From Solibacillus sp. R5-41 (GTDB lineage Bacteria; Bacillota; Bacilli; Bacillales_A; Planococcaceae): 64,000 nt of DNA. The notes beneath the pieces were generated by a model. The model ran no database searches, was not told where the DNA came from, and saw nothing but the letters and a program-made list of their open reading frames with translations. Positions 9,729 through 17,227 of the stretch are shown piece by piece. The stretch spans positions 860,001-924,000 of the forward strand of contig NZ_CP024123.1 of the NCBI RefSeq assembly GCF_002736105.1, written 5' to 3'. Made by a program: the position numbers and the translations under genes. Numbering within the stretch: the first letter of the stretch is position 1; each line of letters starts with the position of its first letter.

Positions 9729-9742
9729 TAGATTCATAATAT

Positions 9743-9797
9743 AGAGGTTGTTCTAGTAGTCCATAAAAGTGACTACTAGAACAACCTCTTTTTTTTT
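9743..9797 (+). terminator. Rho-independent terminator after ftsZ
   Basis: A long perfect stem (AGAGGTTGTTCTAGTAG paired with CTACTAGAACAACCTCT), a 13-base loop and a run of nine or more T. It closes the dcw transcription unit and separates it from the sporulation sigma genes. Confidence 0.93.
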
Positions 9798-9821
9798 CGT
9801 AATGAGATGATTCTATAAAAA

Positions 9822-9888
9822 TTAGACAAAAGATTCTACTCTTTTGATGTAAGTTTACTATTATGGATTCTTATAAATTGTGTGCTTT
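9822..9888 (+). repeat. Dispersed repeat R3, copy a
   Basis: About 66 bases sharing roughly three quarters of positions with 25360-25424. Shared blocks include ACAAAAGATTCTA, TAAGTTT and TATTATGGAT. Both copies sit just downstream of a strong terminator (ftsZ here, the pseudouridine synthase gene there). No coding potential. Origin unknown. Confidence 0.6.
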
Positions 9889-10143
9889 GTGCAAAGCCAG
9901 CCTTTAAAAAGTATTGCTTCTGAATCTTTCTAGATTTATTGCGCTGCTACCGTGGGAGGCGGCGTTATCCTAATTAGATTTTCATCCTATTCCAATCAGC
10001 ATGTATTGCAAGCACGTATGTATTACAAGGCAGATTTTTGTGTTGTACTAGTATTTCAATATTAGATTCGAACATATGAAAAGAACTTTATATCAGGAGG
10101 TAAATAATTAGGAGGTAGGTTGGTTGAAATTTAAACAGAAAGA
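9889..10143. other. Intergenic DNA with no recognised gene
   Basis: No open reading frame with a ribosome-binding site or recognisable product is visible. There are short internal repetitions (ATGTATTGCAAGCACG followed by ATGTATTACAAGGCAG) and two AGGAGG-like sequences near 10097 and 10111 that are not followed by a gene, which may be remnants of a lost coding region. In Bacillus other genes lie between ftsZ and spoIIGA. Confidence 0.5.
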
Positions 10144-10382
10144 GTTGATTGGAATGGAGGGAAGGCGAGTGTAGCTGACGGCTGTCGCCTTTCGCTACAG
10201 AGCGAAGCTTCCTACGGGAACAGCAACATAGGAACGAAGGTTAAAACCATCACGTCCTGTGACAACGCCTTCGTGACCAACTTCGTGTTGGCCCGAAAAT
10301 CCACTTGTTTCGAGATGCATCTCGAAACAAGTTAGTTGGAGCCGTGCACGTGGAAAGCGTCCGTACCGCATTGGAAATCAAC
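10144..10382 (+). repeat. Dispersed repeat R1, copy a (full, with module M)
   Basis: A 239-base element starting GTTGATTGGAATG and ending CATTGGAAATCAAC, which are imperfect terminal inverted repeats. It contains a perfect 30-base palindrome at 10303-10332 (15-base arms ACTTGTTTCGAGATG and its complement) and an internal block M at 10243-10293. Much of it matches 16995-17170, with a decayed copy at 12983-13215. From memory, elements ending in GGAAAGCGTCCG...GGAAATCAAC recur in Bacillales intergenic DNA. No transposase is encoded, so it is MITE-like or a structural repeat. Confidence 0.85.
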
Positions 10383-10458
10383 TCCCCTCCTTTATTGATG
10401 AATTTATTAATAGGGATTCTTTATTTCAATTTATATATATTTAGGTATGGCATCAAAA

Positions 10459-10554
10459 TGTCGAAATAATTTAATTTGTCTGACATTATGTCTATAAAAT
10501 TATGTTAATTCCTTCTATGATTTGACAAATTATGTATGAGTTCAATGATAGTCT
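10459..10554 (+). promoter_or_regulatory. Probable Spo0A-activated spoIIG promoter
   Basis: An exact Spo0A box TGTCGAA lies at 10459-10465, and a second near-match TTTGACA at 10521-10527 overlaps a consensus -35 TTGACA (10522-10527). The best -10, TAGTCT (10549-10554), is 21 bases downstream, an over-long spacer. In B. subtilis the spoIIG promoter is known for the same arrangement: sigma-A elements too far apart, with 0A boxes over the -35. The -10 assignment is tentative. It lies just upstream of spoIIGA. Confidence 0.55.
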
Positions 10555-10578
10555 TGGTTATAGGAGGAACAACAATAC

Positions 10579-11400
10579 ATGATAGGGGAACTCATCGTCT
10601 TATTTAACTTTTTTTTCAATATTATTTTACTTCGCTTTACACAAGCAGTGACTAGATATCCGATAAAGACATGGCGATTAATAAGTGGTGCTTTTTGCAG
10701 TGCCCTTATAGCTGTTGTTTTTTATGAATCAATCGTAATGACAATTGTTAGTTTTATTGTATTGATAGGAATTGCATTTTCATTTCGATGGAGCAGTTTT
10801 TTTGTTCAAGGTAGCTGGTTAATGATGGGAACATTTCTGGCAGGAGGCTTACTTAGTGCAGTTCAACCTTATTTACTTAAACATTCCATTTTTGCTTATA
10901 TTTTGTTCTGTTTAGGCATAGCTTGTAGTAGTTTATTTTTGATGAAAAGAAGTTGGTTTAACAAATTACAACAAGTCGTCCAGCAACAATATGTTACAAA
11001 CTGTGAGGTTGAGTTATTTGACCAAACGTTGAGGTTACTAGCCTATATCGATACTGGAAATGAATGTCTTGAACCGTTAAGTAGAGCACCTGTACATTTC
11101 ATCTCTTTTAAAGCCGTTCACGAGCAATTAGAGCCTACTTTTGAAGCAAGCTTAGAAAAATGGTCGGAACATGATCCATTAGCTCTTGAAATGTTTTCTA
11201 AAGAACTTCGGAAAAATATCCGTATTGTTCCGCTAACAACTGTACAGAATAGCTCCGTTTTAGTCCCTGCGTTTCGAGCGCAAATAAAAATTAATGAGAA
11301 AATAGATAAAAATCATTATGTTATTTTTACAAAAAATGATGCTCGTTTCCCGCAAAAGGCTCAAATGATTGCACATGTATCTGTTCTTACAAATAGATAA
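10579..11400 (+). CDS. spoIIGA: Sporulation sigma-E factor-processing peptidase SpoIIGA
   Basis: A membrane-embedded aspartic protease in the forespore septum that cleaves pro-sigma-E when signalled by SpoIIR. The N-terminal half is very hydrophobic (about five helices, residues 1-122). The C-terminal cytoplasmic half has the protease signature [13 protein letters not shown] with Asp158 as the catalytic residue. At 273 residues it is slightly short of the roughly 300 usual in Bacillus. RBS AGGAGG precedes ATG 10579. The sigE start lies 13 bases beyond its stop, matching the two-gene spoIIG operon. Confidence 0.93.
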   Translation: MIGELIVLFNFFFNIILLRFTQAVTRYPIKTWRLISGAFCSALIAVVFYESIVMTIVSFIVLIGIAFSFRWSSFFVQGSWLMMGTFLAGGLLSAVQPYLLKHSIFAYILFCLGIACSSLFLMKRSWFNKLQQVVQQQYVTNCEVELFDQTLRLLAYIDTGNECLEPLSRAPVHFISFKAVHEQLEPTFEASLEKWSEHDPLALEMFSKELRKNIRIVPLTTVQNSSVLVPAFRAQIKINEKIDKNHYVIFTKNDARFPQKAQMIAHVSVLTNR

Positions 11401-11413
11401 AGGAGGATCAATA

Positions 11414-12121
11414 TTGCTTCAAAAAATAAAAAATATATTATTAAACTTATTTAACAAGTATTTCAAAAAAGGGACATATTATATAGGAGGACATGATTCA
11501 TTGCCTATTCCACTTACAAGAGAAGAAGAAGTTGTTGTTGTTGAAGCATTTATGAATGGTGACTTACATGCCAGAGATATGTTAATTGAGCGTAATTTGC
11601 GTTTAGTCGTTTATATAGCAAGAAGGTTTGATAATACTGCTACACCAATAGAAGATTTAATAAGTATCGGATCAATTGGCTTAATTAAGGCCATTGAAAC
11701 ATTTAATTTAGACAAAAACATCAAATTGGCGACGTATGCCTCCCGTTGTATTGAAAACGAAATTTTAATGCATCTACGAAAAACAAGCCGCATGAAGGGA
11801 GAGGTTTCGTTAGATGAGCCATTAAATTCTGATGCAGACGGTAATGAGTTGTTATTATCGGATATTTTAGGAACAGAAGAGCATATTATTACAATGGATG
11901 TTGAACGTAAGTTAGAAAGACAGCATATGTTTGGTGCGATTGATAAACTAACACCACGTGAAAAATATATTATGGAATGCCGCTTCGGTTTAAATGGAAA
12001 AGAGGAAATGACACAAAAAGAAGTGGCAGATCATTTAGGTATTTCACAATCTTATATTTCGCGTTTAGAGAAAAAAATCATTTTAGATTTACGTGAGCAT
12101 TTAAATGAGCCAATTGCTTAA
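11414..12121 (+). CDS. sigE: RNA polymerase sporulation sigma factor SigE (pro-sigma-E)
   Basis: The early mother-cell sigma factor, made as an inactive precursor with a membrane-binding pro-sequence. The start is TTG 11414 with AGGAGG (11401-11406) 7 bases upstream; an ATG at 11369 lies inside spoIIGA and gives an atypical N-terminus. The 235-residue protein begins with an amphipathic, Lys-rich pro-peptide of about 25 residues up to TYYIGG, the expected cleavage region. Region 2 ([43 protein letters not shown]) and region 4 ([11 protein letters not shown]) follow. Confidence 0.96.
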   Translation: MLQKIKNILLNLFNKYFKKGTYYIGGHDSLPIPLTREEEVVVVEAFMNGDLHARDMLIERNLRLVVYIARRFDNTATPIEDLISIGSIGLIKAIETFNLDKNIKLATYASRCIENEILMHLRKTSRMKGEVSLDEPLNSDADGNELLLSDILGTEEHIITMDVERKLERQHMFGAIDKLTPREKYIMECRFGLNGKEEMTQKEVADHLGISQSYISRLEKKIILDLREHLNEPIA

Positions 12122-12140
12122 GTATGGTTAAAATTGGTGT

Positions 12141-12168
12141 GCATACAGTTTTTTATTCCGGACAAACT
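12141..12168 (+). promoter_or_regulatory. Probable sigma-F promoter of sigG
   Basis: GCATA (12141-12145) and GGACAAACT (12160-12168) are separated by 14 bases. This matches the sigma-F pattern (GYATA and GGnnAnnnT). It lies 35 bases before the sigG start. In B. subtilis spoIIIG (sigG) is transcribed in the forespore by sigma-F, so sequence and context agree. Confidence 0.65.
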
Positions 12169-12203
12169 TAAACGAAAGAGAACAGTCTGGAAGGTGAGAT
12201 TGA

Positions 12204-12974
12204 ATGCGTACTAAAGTTGAATTATGCGGAGTCGACACTTCTACTTTACCCGTATTAAAGCATGAGGAAATGAAAAGTTTATTTATTCGTTTGCAACAAG
12301 GAGAAGACTATGTTCGTGAAGAATTAGTTATTTGTAATTTGCGTTTAGTTTTAAGTATCGTTGGGCGTTTTGCTTACCGAGGTGAGCAAGCGGATGATTT
12401 GTTCCAAGTTGGGTGTATTGGTCTTTTAAAAGCTATTGATAATTTTGACTTGAAGCATAATGTCCGCTTCTCAACATATGCAGTCCCAATGATTATTGGT
12501 GAGATTCGCCGCCATTTACGCGACCATCATTCTTTACGCGTGTCTAGGTCGCTACGTGATATCGCATATAAGGCAATGAAAGCGAAAGAAGCCTTTATTG
12601 CGGAATTTTTAGTGGAGCCAACGATTGAACAAATCGCAAAGGCAATCGAGATGAAAAAAGAGGATGTTTTGTTCGCATTAGATGCGATACAAGATCCAAT
12701 GTCCTTACAAGAGCCGATTTATTCAGATGGCGGTGATGCCATTTACATGATAGATCAAATTAAGGATCAAGTAACGGAAGAACAATGGGTAGGAGCAATT
12801 TCCGTGCAGGAAAGCTTAAAAAAATTAGATGTAAGACAACAAATGATTGTAACAAAGCGCTTTTATTATGGGGAAACACAAACAGAAATTGCACAATCCT
12901 TAGGCATTTCACAAGCACAAATTTCAAGAATCGAAAAAAGTGCGATTGAATTGATGAAGCGTGATTATCGATGA
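12204..12974 (+). CDS. sigG: RNA polymerase sporulation sigma factor SigG
   Basis: The late forespore sigma factor. The N-terminus RTKVELCGVDTSTLPVLKHEEM is a sigma-G hallmark, and region 2 (NLRLVLSIVGRF, DDLFQVGCIGLLKAIDNFDL, FSTYAVPMIIGEIRRHLRD), region 3 (VSRSLRDIAYKAM) and region 4 (LGISQAQISRIEKSAIE) are all intact in 256 residues. It is preceded by a sigma-F type promoter and the RBS GAAGGTGAG. It follows sigE as in Bacillus. Downstream, where ylmA sits in B. subtilis, there is only a decayed R1 repeat. Confidence 0.97.
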   Translation: MRTKVELCGVDTSTLPVLKHEEMKSLFIRLQQGEDYVREELVICNLRLVLSIVGRFAYRGEQADDLFQVGCIGLLKAIDNFDLKHNVRFSTYAVPMIIGEIRRHLRDHHSLRVSRSLRDIAYKAMKAKEAFIAEFLVEPTIEQIAKAIEMKKEDVLFALDAIQDPMSLQEPIYSDGGDAIYMIDQIKDQVTEEQWVGAISVQESLKKLDVRQQMIVTKRFYYGETQTEIAQSLGISQAQISRIEKSAIELMKRDYR

Positions 12975-12982
12975 TAAATACA

Positions 12983-13215
12983 GGTGTGGCTGACAGCTTT
13001 GCCTATCGTTACAAACTACTTTTCCTACTGCAACAGACAAGTGGGTGAAGAGCCAAGATAAGGATCAAAATCAAGGGCAAAAAATCTAAACCTGTCATGT
13101 TTTGTGACAACACATTTGTGACCAACGTCGTGTTGGACAAAAAAATCCGCATGGTAAAGACACAACTCGGTCTATCTTGATCTTGTTGTGTTTTTTCTAA
13201 TTAATTTCAACAAAT
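12983..13215 (+). repeat. Dispersed repeat R1, copy c (degenerate, with module M)
   Basis: A decayed relative of 10144-10382. Matching blocks run in the same order: GTGTGGCTGACAGCTTTGCC for GTGTAGCTGACGGCTGTCGC, then ACAACACATTTGTGACCAAC at 13108-13127 for module M. The M-like segment spans 13088-13138. The outer ends and the palindrome have largely eroded, suggesting an old insertion. It fills most of the sigG-ylmC gap. Confidence 0.65.
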
Positions 13216-13300
13216 AATTAATCTTTATGTTAAGCGGAAAAATTATGTGTATAAATATTTAATTCGACTAAGTAATTGAACGAAATGAAAGGATGGGGAA

Positions 13301-13540
13301 ATGCGCTTTTCTTCTGTGCAGGAAAAGGAAATTATTGAGGCATCCAGTGGAAAGTTTATTGGATACATTGTGGACGCAGAGGTTTGTGAAAAGGAAGGAA
13401 CTATTTTAGCCTTTATAATTTCTACACCAAAAAAGTTTTACCACCTATTTCAAGGGGAAGAGAGTACTAGAAAAGTCTCATTTAGTCATATACTCACAGT
13501 CGGAAAAGATGTTATTCTTGTAAAAACAAGCGAGGAATAG
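13301..13540 (+). CDS. ylmC: PRC-barrel domain protein, YlmC/YmxH family
   Basis: A 79-residue soluble protein made of a single PRC-barrel fold (FIGYIVDAEVCEKEGTILAFII). The family is conserved next to sporulation sigma genes in Firmicutes and its function is not settled. ATG 13301 is preceded by an AAAGGATGGGG purine-rich site. It is separated from ylmE by 75 bases; ylmD, which lies between them in B. subtilis, is absent. Confidence 0.85.
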   Translation: MRFSSVQEKEIIEASSGKFIGYIVDAEVCEKEGTILAFIISTPKKFYHLFQGEESTRKVSFSHILTVGKDVILVKTSEE

Positions 13541-13615
13541 GTCGCGCTATTCATTGAAAATAATGATAGCCCTTGTTACAATAAAAGAAACTATTGTTGT
13601 AAAGTTGGGAAAAAA

Positions 13616-14284
13616 GTGACGAAAATAATAAATAATTTAGAACTAATTCAAAAACAAATAGAATATGCAAAGCAGCGAGCAAGCCAAATGCAAGAAGTTA
13701 AGATTATTGCCGTTACAAAAGAAGTGGATGTAGCACGTACCGAGGAAGCGATCGCAGCGGGTATAATACATTTAGGTGAAAATCGTCCAGAAGGCTTGGC
13801 ACGAAAGTTAGAGTCGATTCATTCGGATGTCGAGTGGCACTATATTGGCTCTTTACAAACGCGTAAAGTAAAACAAGTTATTCAGCAAATTGATTATTTG
13901 CATTCTTTAGATCGCTTAAGTTTGGCCGAAGAAATAGAAAAGCGTGCAACAAATGTTGTGAAATGTTTTGTTCAGGTTAATGTCTCAGGTGAAGAGTCTA
14001 AGCAAGGATTAACGAAGGAGCAAGCTTTAGAGTTTTTAAAACAACTGCAACCGTTTACAAAAATTGAAGTCGTAGGATTAATGACAATGGCGCCTTATAC
14101 AGCCGATGAGCATATAATTCGCCAAGTATTTCGTGAATTAAAACAGTTGCAACAGGTAGTTGTACAATTACGTTTACCGAATGTACCATGTACTGAACTG
14201 TCGATGGGCATGTCAAATGACTTTGAGATTGCAGTTGAAGAAGGTGCGACATTTGTGAGGATTGGAACAGCTCTTGTTGGCTAA
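13616..14284 (+). CDS. ylmE: PLP homeostasis protein YlmE (YggS/PROSC family)
   Basis: A pyridoxal-5'-phosphate-binding protein of the YggS family, with a single-domain alanine-racemase-like TIM barrel that maintains PLP and amino acid balance rather than acting as a known enzyme. The PLP-binding lysine is expected at Lys35 in IIAVTKEV. Other family motifs are HLGENRPEGL, WHYIGSLQTRKVK, GLMTMAPYT and ELSMGMSNDFEIAVEEGATFVRIG. The start is GTG 13616 and 222 residues is a normal length. sepF follows after 12 bases. Confidence 0.93.
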   Translation: MTKIINNLELIQKQIEYAKQRASQMQEVKIIAVTKEVDVARTEEAIAAGIIHLGENRPEGLARKLESIHSDVEWHYIGSLQTRKVKQVIQQIDYLHSLDRLSLAEEIEKRATNVVKCFVQVNVSGEESKQGLTKEQALEFLKQLQPFTKIEVVGLMTMAPYTADEHIIRQVFRELKQLQQVVVQLRLPNVPCTELSMGMSNDFEIAVEEGATFVRIGTALVG

Positions 14285-14296
14285 GGAGGAAGTAAG

Positions 14297-14806
14297 ATGA
14301 GCATAAAAAATATTTTCGACAAATTCTTTTATCTAGAAGATATAGAAGATGAACAAGCTCCAGGTCAAGCAGCCCAAATGCAACAACCTGTTCCCAAGCC
14401 TGTTTCATCACCAAAACAAGAACAGATGCCACAGCAGGTTATCCAAAATCGCATGAAAAAAGAGCGTAAAACCCAGCCCCAAATACGCAATAATGAAGTT
14501 GCTGTTCCAAATAATGTTGTAAGTTTGCAAGCTGCGACCTCTTCTAAAAACTCGAAGCTAGTTTTAGTAGAGCCGCGAGTTTATGCAGAAGCGCAAGATA
14601 TTGCCGAGCAATTAAAAAATAAACGAGCGACTGTTGTTAATTTACAACGTATTGATAGAGACCAAGGGAAGCGAATAATCGATTTTTTAAGCGGAACAGT
14701 GTATGCTTTAGGTGGCGACATTCAGCGAATCGGAACAGATATTTTCCTATGTACTCCTGAAAATGTAGAAGTATCTGGAGAAATTTCGAATTTTGTGTTT
14801 GAGTAA
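14297..14806 (+). CDS. sepF: Cell division protein SepF
   Basis: A membrane-associated protein that bundles FtsZ filaments and helps anchor the Z ring. The first residues ([11 protein letters not shown]) form an amphipathic membrane-targeting helix. A long Gln/Pro/Lys-rich linker (about 20-85) precedes the globular SepF domain ([18 protein letters not shown] ... [27 protein letters not shown]). At 169 residues it is a little longer than B. subtilis SepF because of the linker. RBS AAGGAGG. It partners the FtsZ tail encoded upstream. Confidence 0.95.
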   Translation: MSIKNIFDKFFYLEDIEDEQAPGQAAQMQQPVPKPVSSPKQEQMPQQVIQNRMKKERKTQPQIRNNEVAVPNNVVSLQAATSSKNSKLVLVEPRVYAEAQDIAEQLKNKRATVVNLQRIDRDQGKRIIDFLSGTVYALGGDIQRIGTDIFLCTPENVEVSGEISNFVFE

Positions 14807-14834
14807 TATTTTAAGTAGAGAGGTATAGTAAACT

Positions 14835-15092
14835 ATGATTTTTTCAATTGTATCAACAGCATTTCTCGTGTATCGATTTATGTTAATCGGGTACATACTT
14901 ATGTCTTGGGTACCAGCGCTACAAGAATCAGCGGTTGGTAGATTCCTTGAGACAGCATGTGAACCGTATTTAGGATTTTTCCGTAAATTTATCCCACCAA
15001 TTGGTATGATTGATATTTCGCCAATCGTTGGACTATTTGTACTTGTATTCATTGAACAAGGTGTATACAGCGTACTTGGATATTTACTCTAA
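14835..15092 (+). CDS. ylmG: YggT family membrane protein YlmG
   Basis: An 85-residue protein with two hydrophobic segments and the YggT signature (YILMSWVP near the first helix; PIVGLFVLVFIEQG in the second). The biochemical function is unknown; conserved position beside sepF and divIVA suggests an envelope or division role. It is followed by a terminator, and ylmH then has its own ribosome-binding site. Confidence 0.9.
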   Translation: MIFSIVSTAFLVYRFMLIGYILMSWVPALQESAVGRFLETACEPYLGFFRKFIPPIGMIDISPIVGLFVLVFIEQGVYSVLGYLL

Positions 15093-15100
15093 GGTGTAAT

Positions 15101-15131
15101 CCCTCTGCTACAATGTAGAGGGGTTCTTTTT
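15101..15131 (+). terminator. Terminator after ylmG
   Basis: A short hairpin CCCTCT...AGAGGGG with loop GCTACAATGT, followed by TTCTTTTT. It probably gives partial termination between ylmG and ylmH. Confidence 0.75.
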
Positions 15132-15168
15132 GATATTACATAATTGACACGAGAGGGAAGGTGATTTT

Positions 15169-15957
15169 ATGCAGCATTTAATTCAACATTTTCGGAAAGA
15201 TGAGCAGCCATTTATCGAACAAGTAATCGGATGGCAACGTGAAGTTGAGGATCGTTATGCCCCGAAATTAACAGACTTCCTTGATCCAAGACAACGATTT
15301 ATCGTGGAATCCATCATTCGTCAATCAGAGGACGTTCACGTTTTTACAGAAGGGCTCTTTGATCATGCCGAAAGACAGCGAATGCTAATCGCGCCTTCTT
15401 ACTTCCAGGCAACGAAGGAAGATTTTCAAATGGCTTGTTATGCAGTCAATTACCCGTCTAAATTTGTTCAAATCAAACATCCAGATGTATTAGGTGCTTT
15501 GTTATCGATCGGATTAGACCGTAGTAAATTTGGCGATATTCGTCTCGCAGAAAATACGGTGCAATTTATAATGGCTATGGAAATTGCTGACTATGTTCGT
15601 GCAAATTTAACGGGTATCGGAAAAATTAAAGTGCATGTAGAGGAAATCCAAACAACGATGCTATTACTTCAAATTGAAGAGCAATGGGTGGAGAGCTCAT
15701 ATACTGTTTCTTCCATGCGTTTAGATGTTGTATTGGCAACGGTGGCAAATATATCGCGCCAAAAATCACAAAATTTAATCGGTGCTGGTAAAGTGAAAGT
15801 AAACTGGACTGTTCGAGAAGCGACTTCTTTTGAATTACAAGAAGGTGATATTATTTCTGCTCGAGGCTTCGGAAGAGTGAAAATAATTATGACAGAAGGG
15901 CGAACGAAAAAAGACAAAATACGATTACAAATAGGTCGTTTAGAGCAAAAAGTATAA
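15169..15957 (+). CDS. ylmH: S4-domain RNA-binding protein YlmH
   Basis: An RNA-binding protein with an N-terminal domain (about 1-170) and a C-terminal S4 domain (about 183-250: MRLDVVLATVANISRQKSQN, AGKVKVNW, DIISARGFGRVKI). B. subtilis YlmH associates with stalled 50S subunits and works in ribosome quality control alongside RqcH, which is also encoded in this window (45405-47087); that role is taken from the literature. At 262 residues it is full length. RBS GGGAAGG before ATG 15169. Confidence 0.93.
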   Translation: MQHLIQHFRKDEQPFIEQVIGWQREVEDRYAPKLTDFLDPRQRFIVESIIRQSEDVHVFTEGLFDHAERQRMLIAPSYFQATKEDFQMACYAVNYPSKFVQIKHPDVLGALLSIGLDRSKFGDIRLAENTVQFIMAMEIADYVRANLTGIGKIKVHVEEIQTTMLLLQIEEQWVESSYTVSSMRLDVVLATVANISRQKSQNLIGAGKVKVNWTVREATSFELQEGDIISARGFGRVKIIMTEGRTKKDKIRLQIGRLEQKV

Positions 15958-16052
15958 ATTTCCAGTTTTATTTCCGGAAATTTGATGTTATTCAGTATAG
16001 AAACGATTATAATAAATTTTAAATACATTCGTGCAAAGGAGAGTCGAACGAT

Positions 16053-16598
16053 ATGCCATTATCACCTCTTGATATACATAATAAAGAATTTACGCGTGGA
16101 TTCCGTGGTTATGCAGAAGACGAGGTAAATGAATTTTTAGATCAGATTATTAAAGATTATGAGATTCTTTTGCGAGAAAAGAAAGAATTAGAAGAAAAAG
16201 TGAAATCCATGGCAGACCAAATGAACCATTATAGTTCACTAGAAGAAACATTACAAAAGTCAATCGTCGTAGCTCAAGAGGCTGCTGATGAAGTCCGCCG
16301 TAACTCTCAAAAAGAATCTAAATTGATTGTAAAAGAAGCGGAAAAAAATGCGGATCGTATTGTAAATGATGCGATGGCAAAAGCGCGTAAAGTTACGATT
16401 GAAATAGATGAATTAAAGAAACAATCGAAAGTTTTCCGCAATCGTTTTAAAATGCTCGTTGAAGCGCAACTAGACTTATTGAATACGGATGATTGGGAGC
16501 ATTTACTTGAATATGATGTAGGTCTTACAGAAATCCAAGAGCATAACCGTCCAGAAGCTTCTGATGAAATGCTAAAAGAAGGAAAATTAACGTATTAA
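16053..16598 (+). CDS. divIVA: Septum-site protein DivIVA
   Basis: A coiled-coil scaffold that binds negatively curved membrane at poles and septa and positions division and sporulation proteins. The N-terminal lipid-binding motif is intact (MPLSPLDIHNKEFTRGFRGY), followed by long heptad-rich coiled coils (about 25-145). At 181 residues it is slightly longer than B. subtilis DivIVA. A TATAAT at 16008-16013 lies 40 bases upstream and may be the -10 of its own promoter, but no good -35 is seen. RBS AAAGGAG. Confidence 0.96.
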   Translation: MPLSPLDIHNKEFTRGFRGYAEDEVNEFLDQIIKDYEILLREKKELEEKVKSMADQMNHYSSLEETLQKSIVVAQEAADEVRRNSQKESKLIVKEAEKNADRIVNDAMAKARKVTIEIDELKKQSKVFRNRFKMLVEAQLDLLNTDDWEHLLEYDVGLTEIQEHNRPEASDEMLKEGKLTY

Positions 16599-16608
16599 TG
16601 AATTGTGC

Positions 16609-16638
16609 TTGACATTCCGACAGTGCTTTTCATATACT
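16609..16638 (+). promoter_or_regulatory. Sigma-A promoter of the ileS T-box transcript
   Basis: A consensus -35 TTGACA (16609-16614) and TATACT (16633-16638) with an 18-base spacer, directly upstream of the T-box leader. It starts 10 bases after the divIVA stop. Confidence 0.8.
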
Positions 16639-16644
16639 GAAAAA

Positions 16645-16918
16645 TAACTAATAGGATGCAAATTGCAACTAGGGCAAAGACGGAGACAGTATGTTTAGAT
16701 TTGTGGTGAAGCGATTCGAGGAAGGTGAAAGCTCGAACGAAGCAAGCTAAACGGAAAATCACTCCTGAGCTAAATAGCCGAAAGTCTTTTAAGTAGGTTA
16801 TTTCGTTTTACACGACGTTACAGTGTCTAATGAGGCAATCTTATGTATTGCAAAATTAGGGTGGTACCACGAGAGTAATGCTCCTCGTCCCTTTTCGGAG
16901 GGATGAGGGGCTTTTTTG
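16645..16918 (+). ncRNA. T-box riboswitch (isoleucine), ileS leader
   Basis: A tRNA-sensing leader that permits ileS transcription when uncharged tRNA-Ile accumulates. The T-box sequence AGGGTGGTACCACG (16858-16871) is canonical and is followed by the terminator. Stem I can be traced: GGAG/CTCC base pairing, AGTA on the 5' side of the internal loop, and GAAA followed by ATC on the 3' side. ATC at 16759-16761 is therefore the likely specifier codon (Ile), agreeing with ileS downstream. The boundaries are approximate. Confidence 0.92.
16880..16917 (+). terminator. T-box attenuator terminator
   Basis: GCTCCTCGTCCC pairs with GGGATGAGGGGC, with a loop of TTTTCGGA, followed by TTTTTT. The upstream strand overlaps the region that pairs with the T-box sequence in the alternative antiterminator. 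Confidence 0.88.
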
Positions 16919-16994
16919 TAGGTAATTATAGGTATTTACTTGACCTTAAGGCGTATCACCAAACTATAAGGGTGGCAATGCGCTAGAAATGTAA

Positions 16995-17170
16995 GTTGAT
17001 TGGAATGAAGGAGAGGCGAGTGTAGCTGACGGTTGACGCCTTTCGCTACAGAGCAAAGCTTCCTGCGGGAACAGCACGAGCGAAAAATCCAATTATTTCG
17101 AGATTCCTCTCGAAATAAGTTAGTTGGAGCCGTGCCCACGGAAAGCGTCCTTACCGGAGTGGAAATTAAC
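16995..17170 (+). repeat. Dispersed repeat R1, copy b (without module M)
   Basis: A 176-base element starting GTTGATTGGAATG and ending GGAAATTAAC, matching 10144-10382 except that module M is missing: the sequence passes from GGGAACAGCA almost directly to CGAAAAATCC. The hairpin at 17093-17118 has arms TTATTTCGAGA/TCTCGAAATAA; relative to copy a, a G-C pair has become A-T on both sides. It lies between the T-box terminator and the ileS ribosome-binding site, so it is part of the ileS mRNA leader. Confidence 0.85.
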
Positions 17171-17227
17171 CCCTAGTTGCAGTGGTTATCTAAATTTTAC
17201 ATCTAAATTATTTAGGAGGCTTTTGAA

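Noticed and set aside
10144-17170. CRISPR-like repetition
   Set aside because: The repeats are dispersed single copies, not regularly spaced units with spacers, and no cas genes are present.
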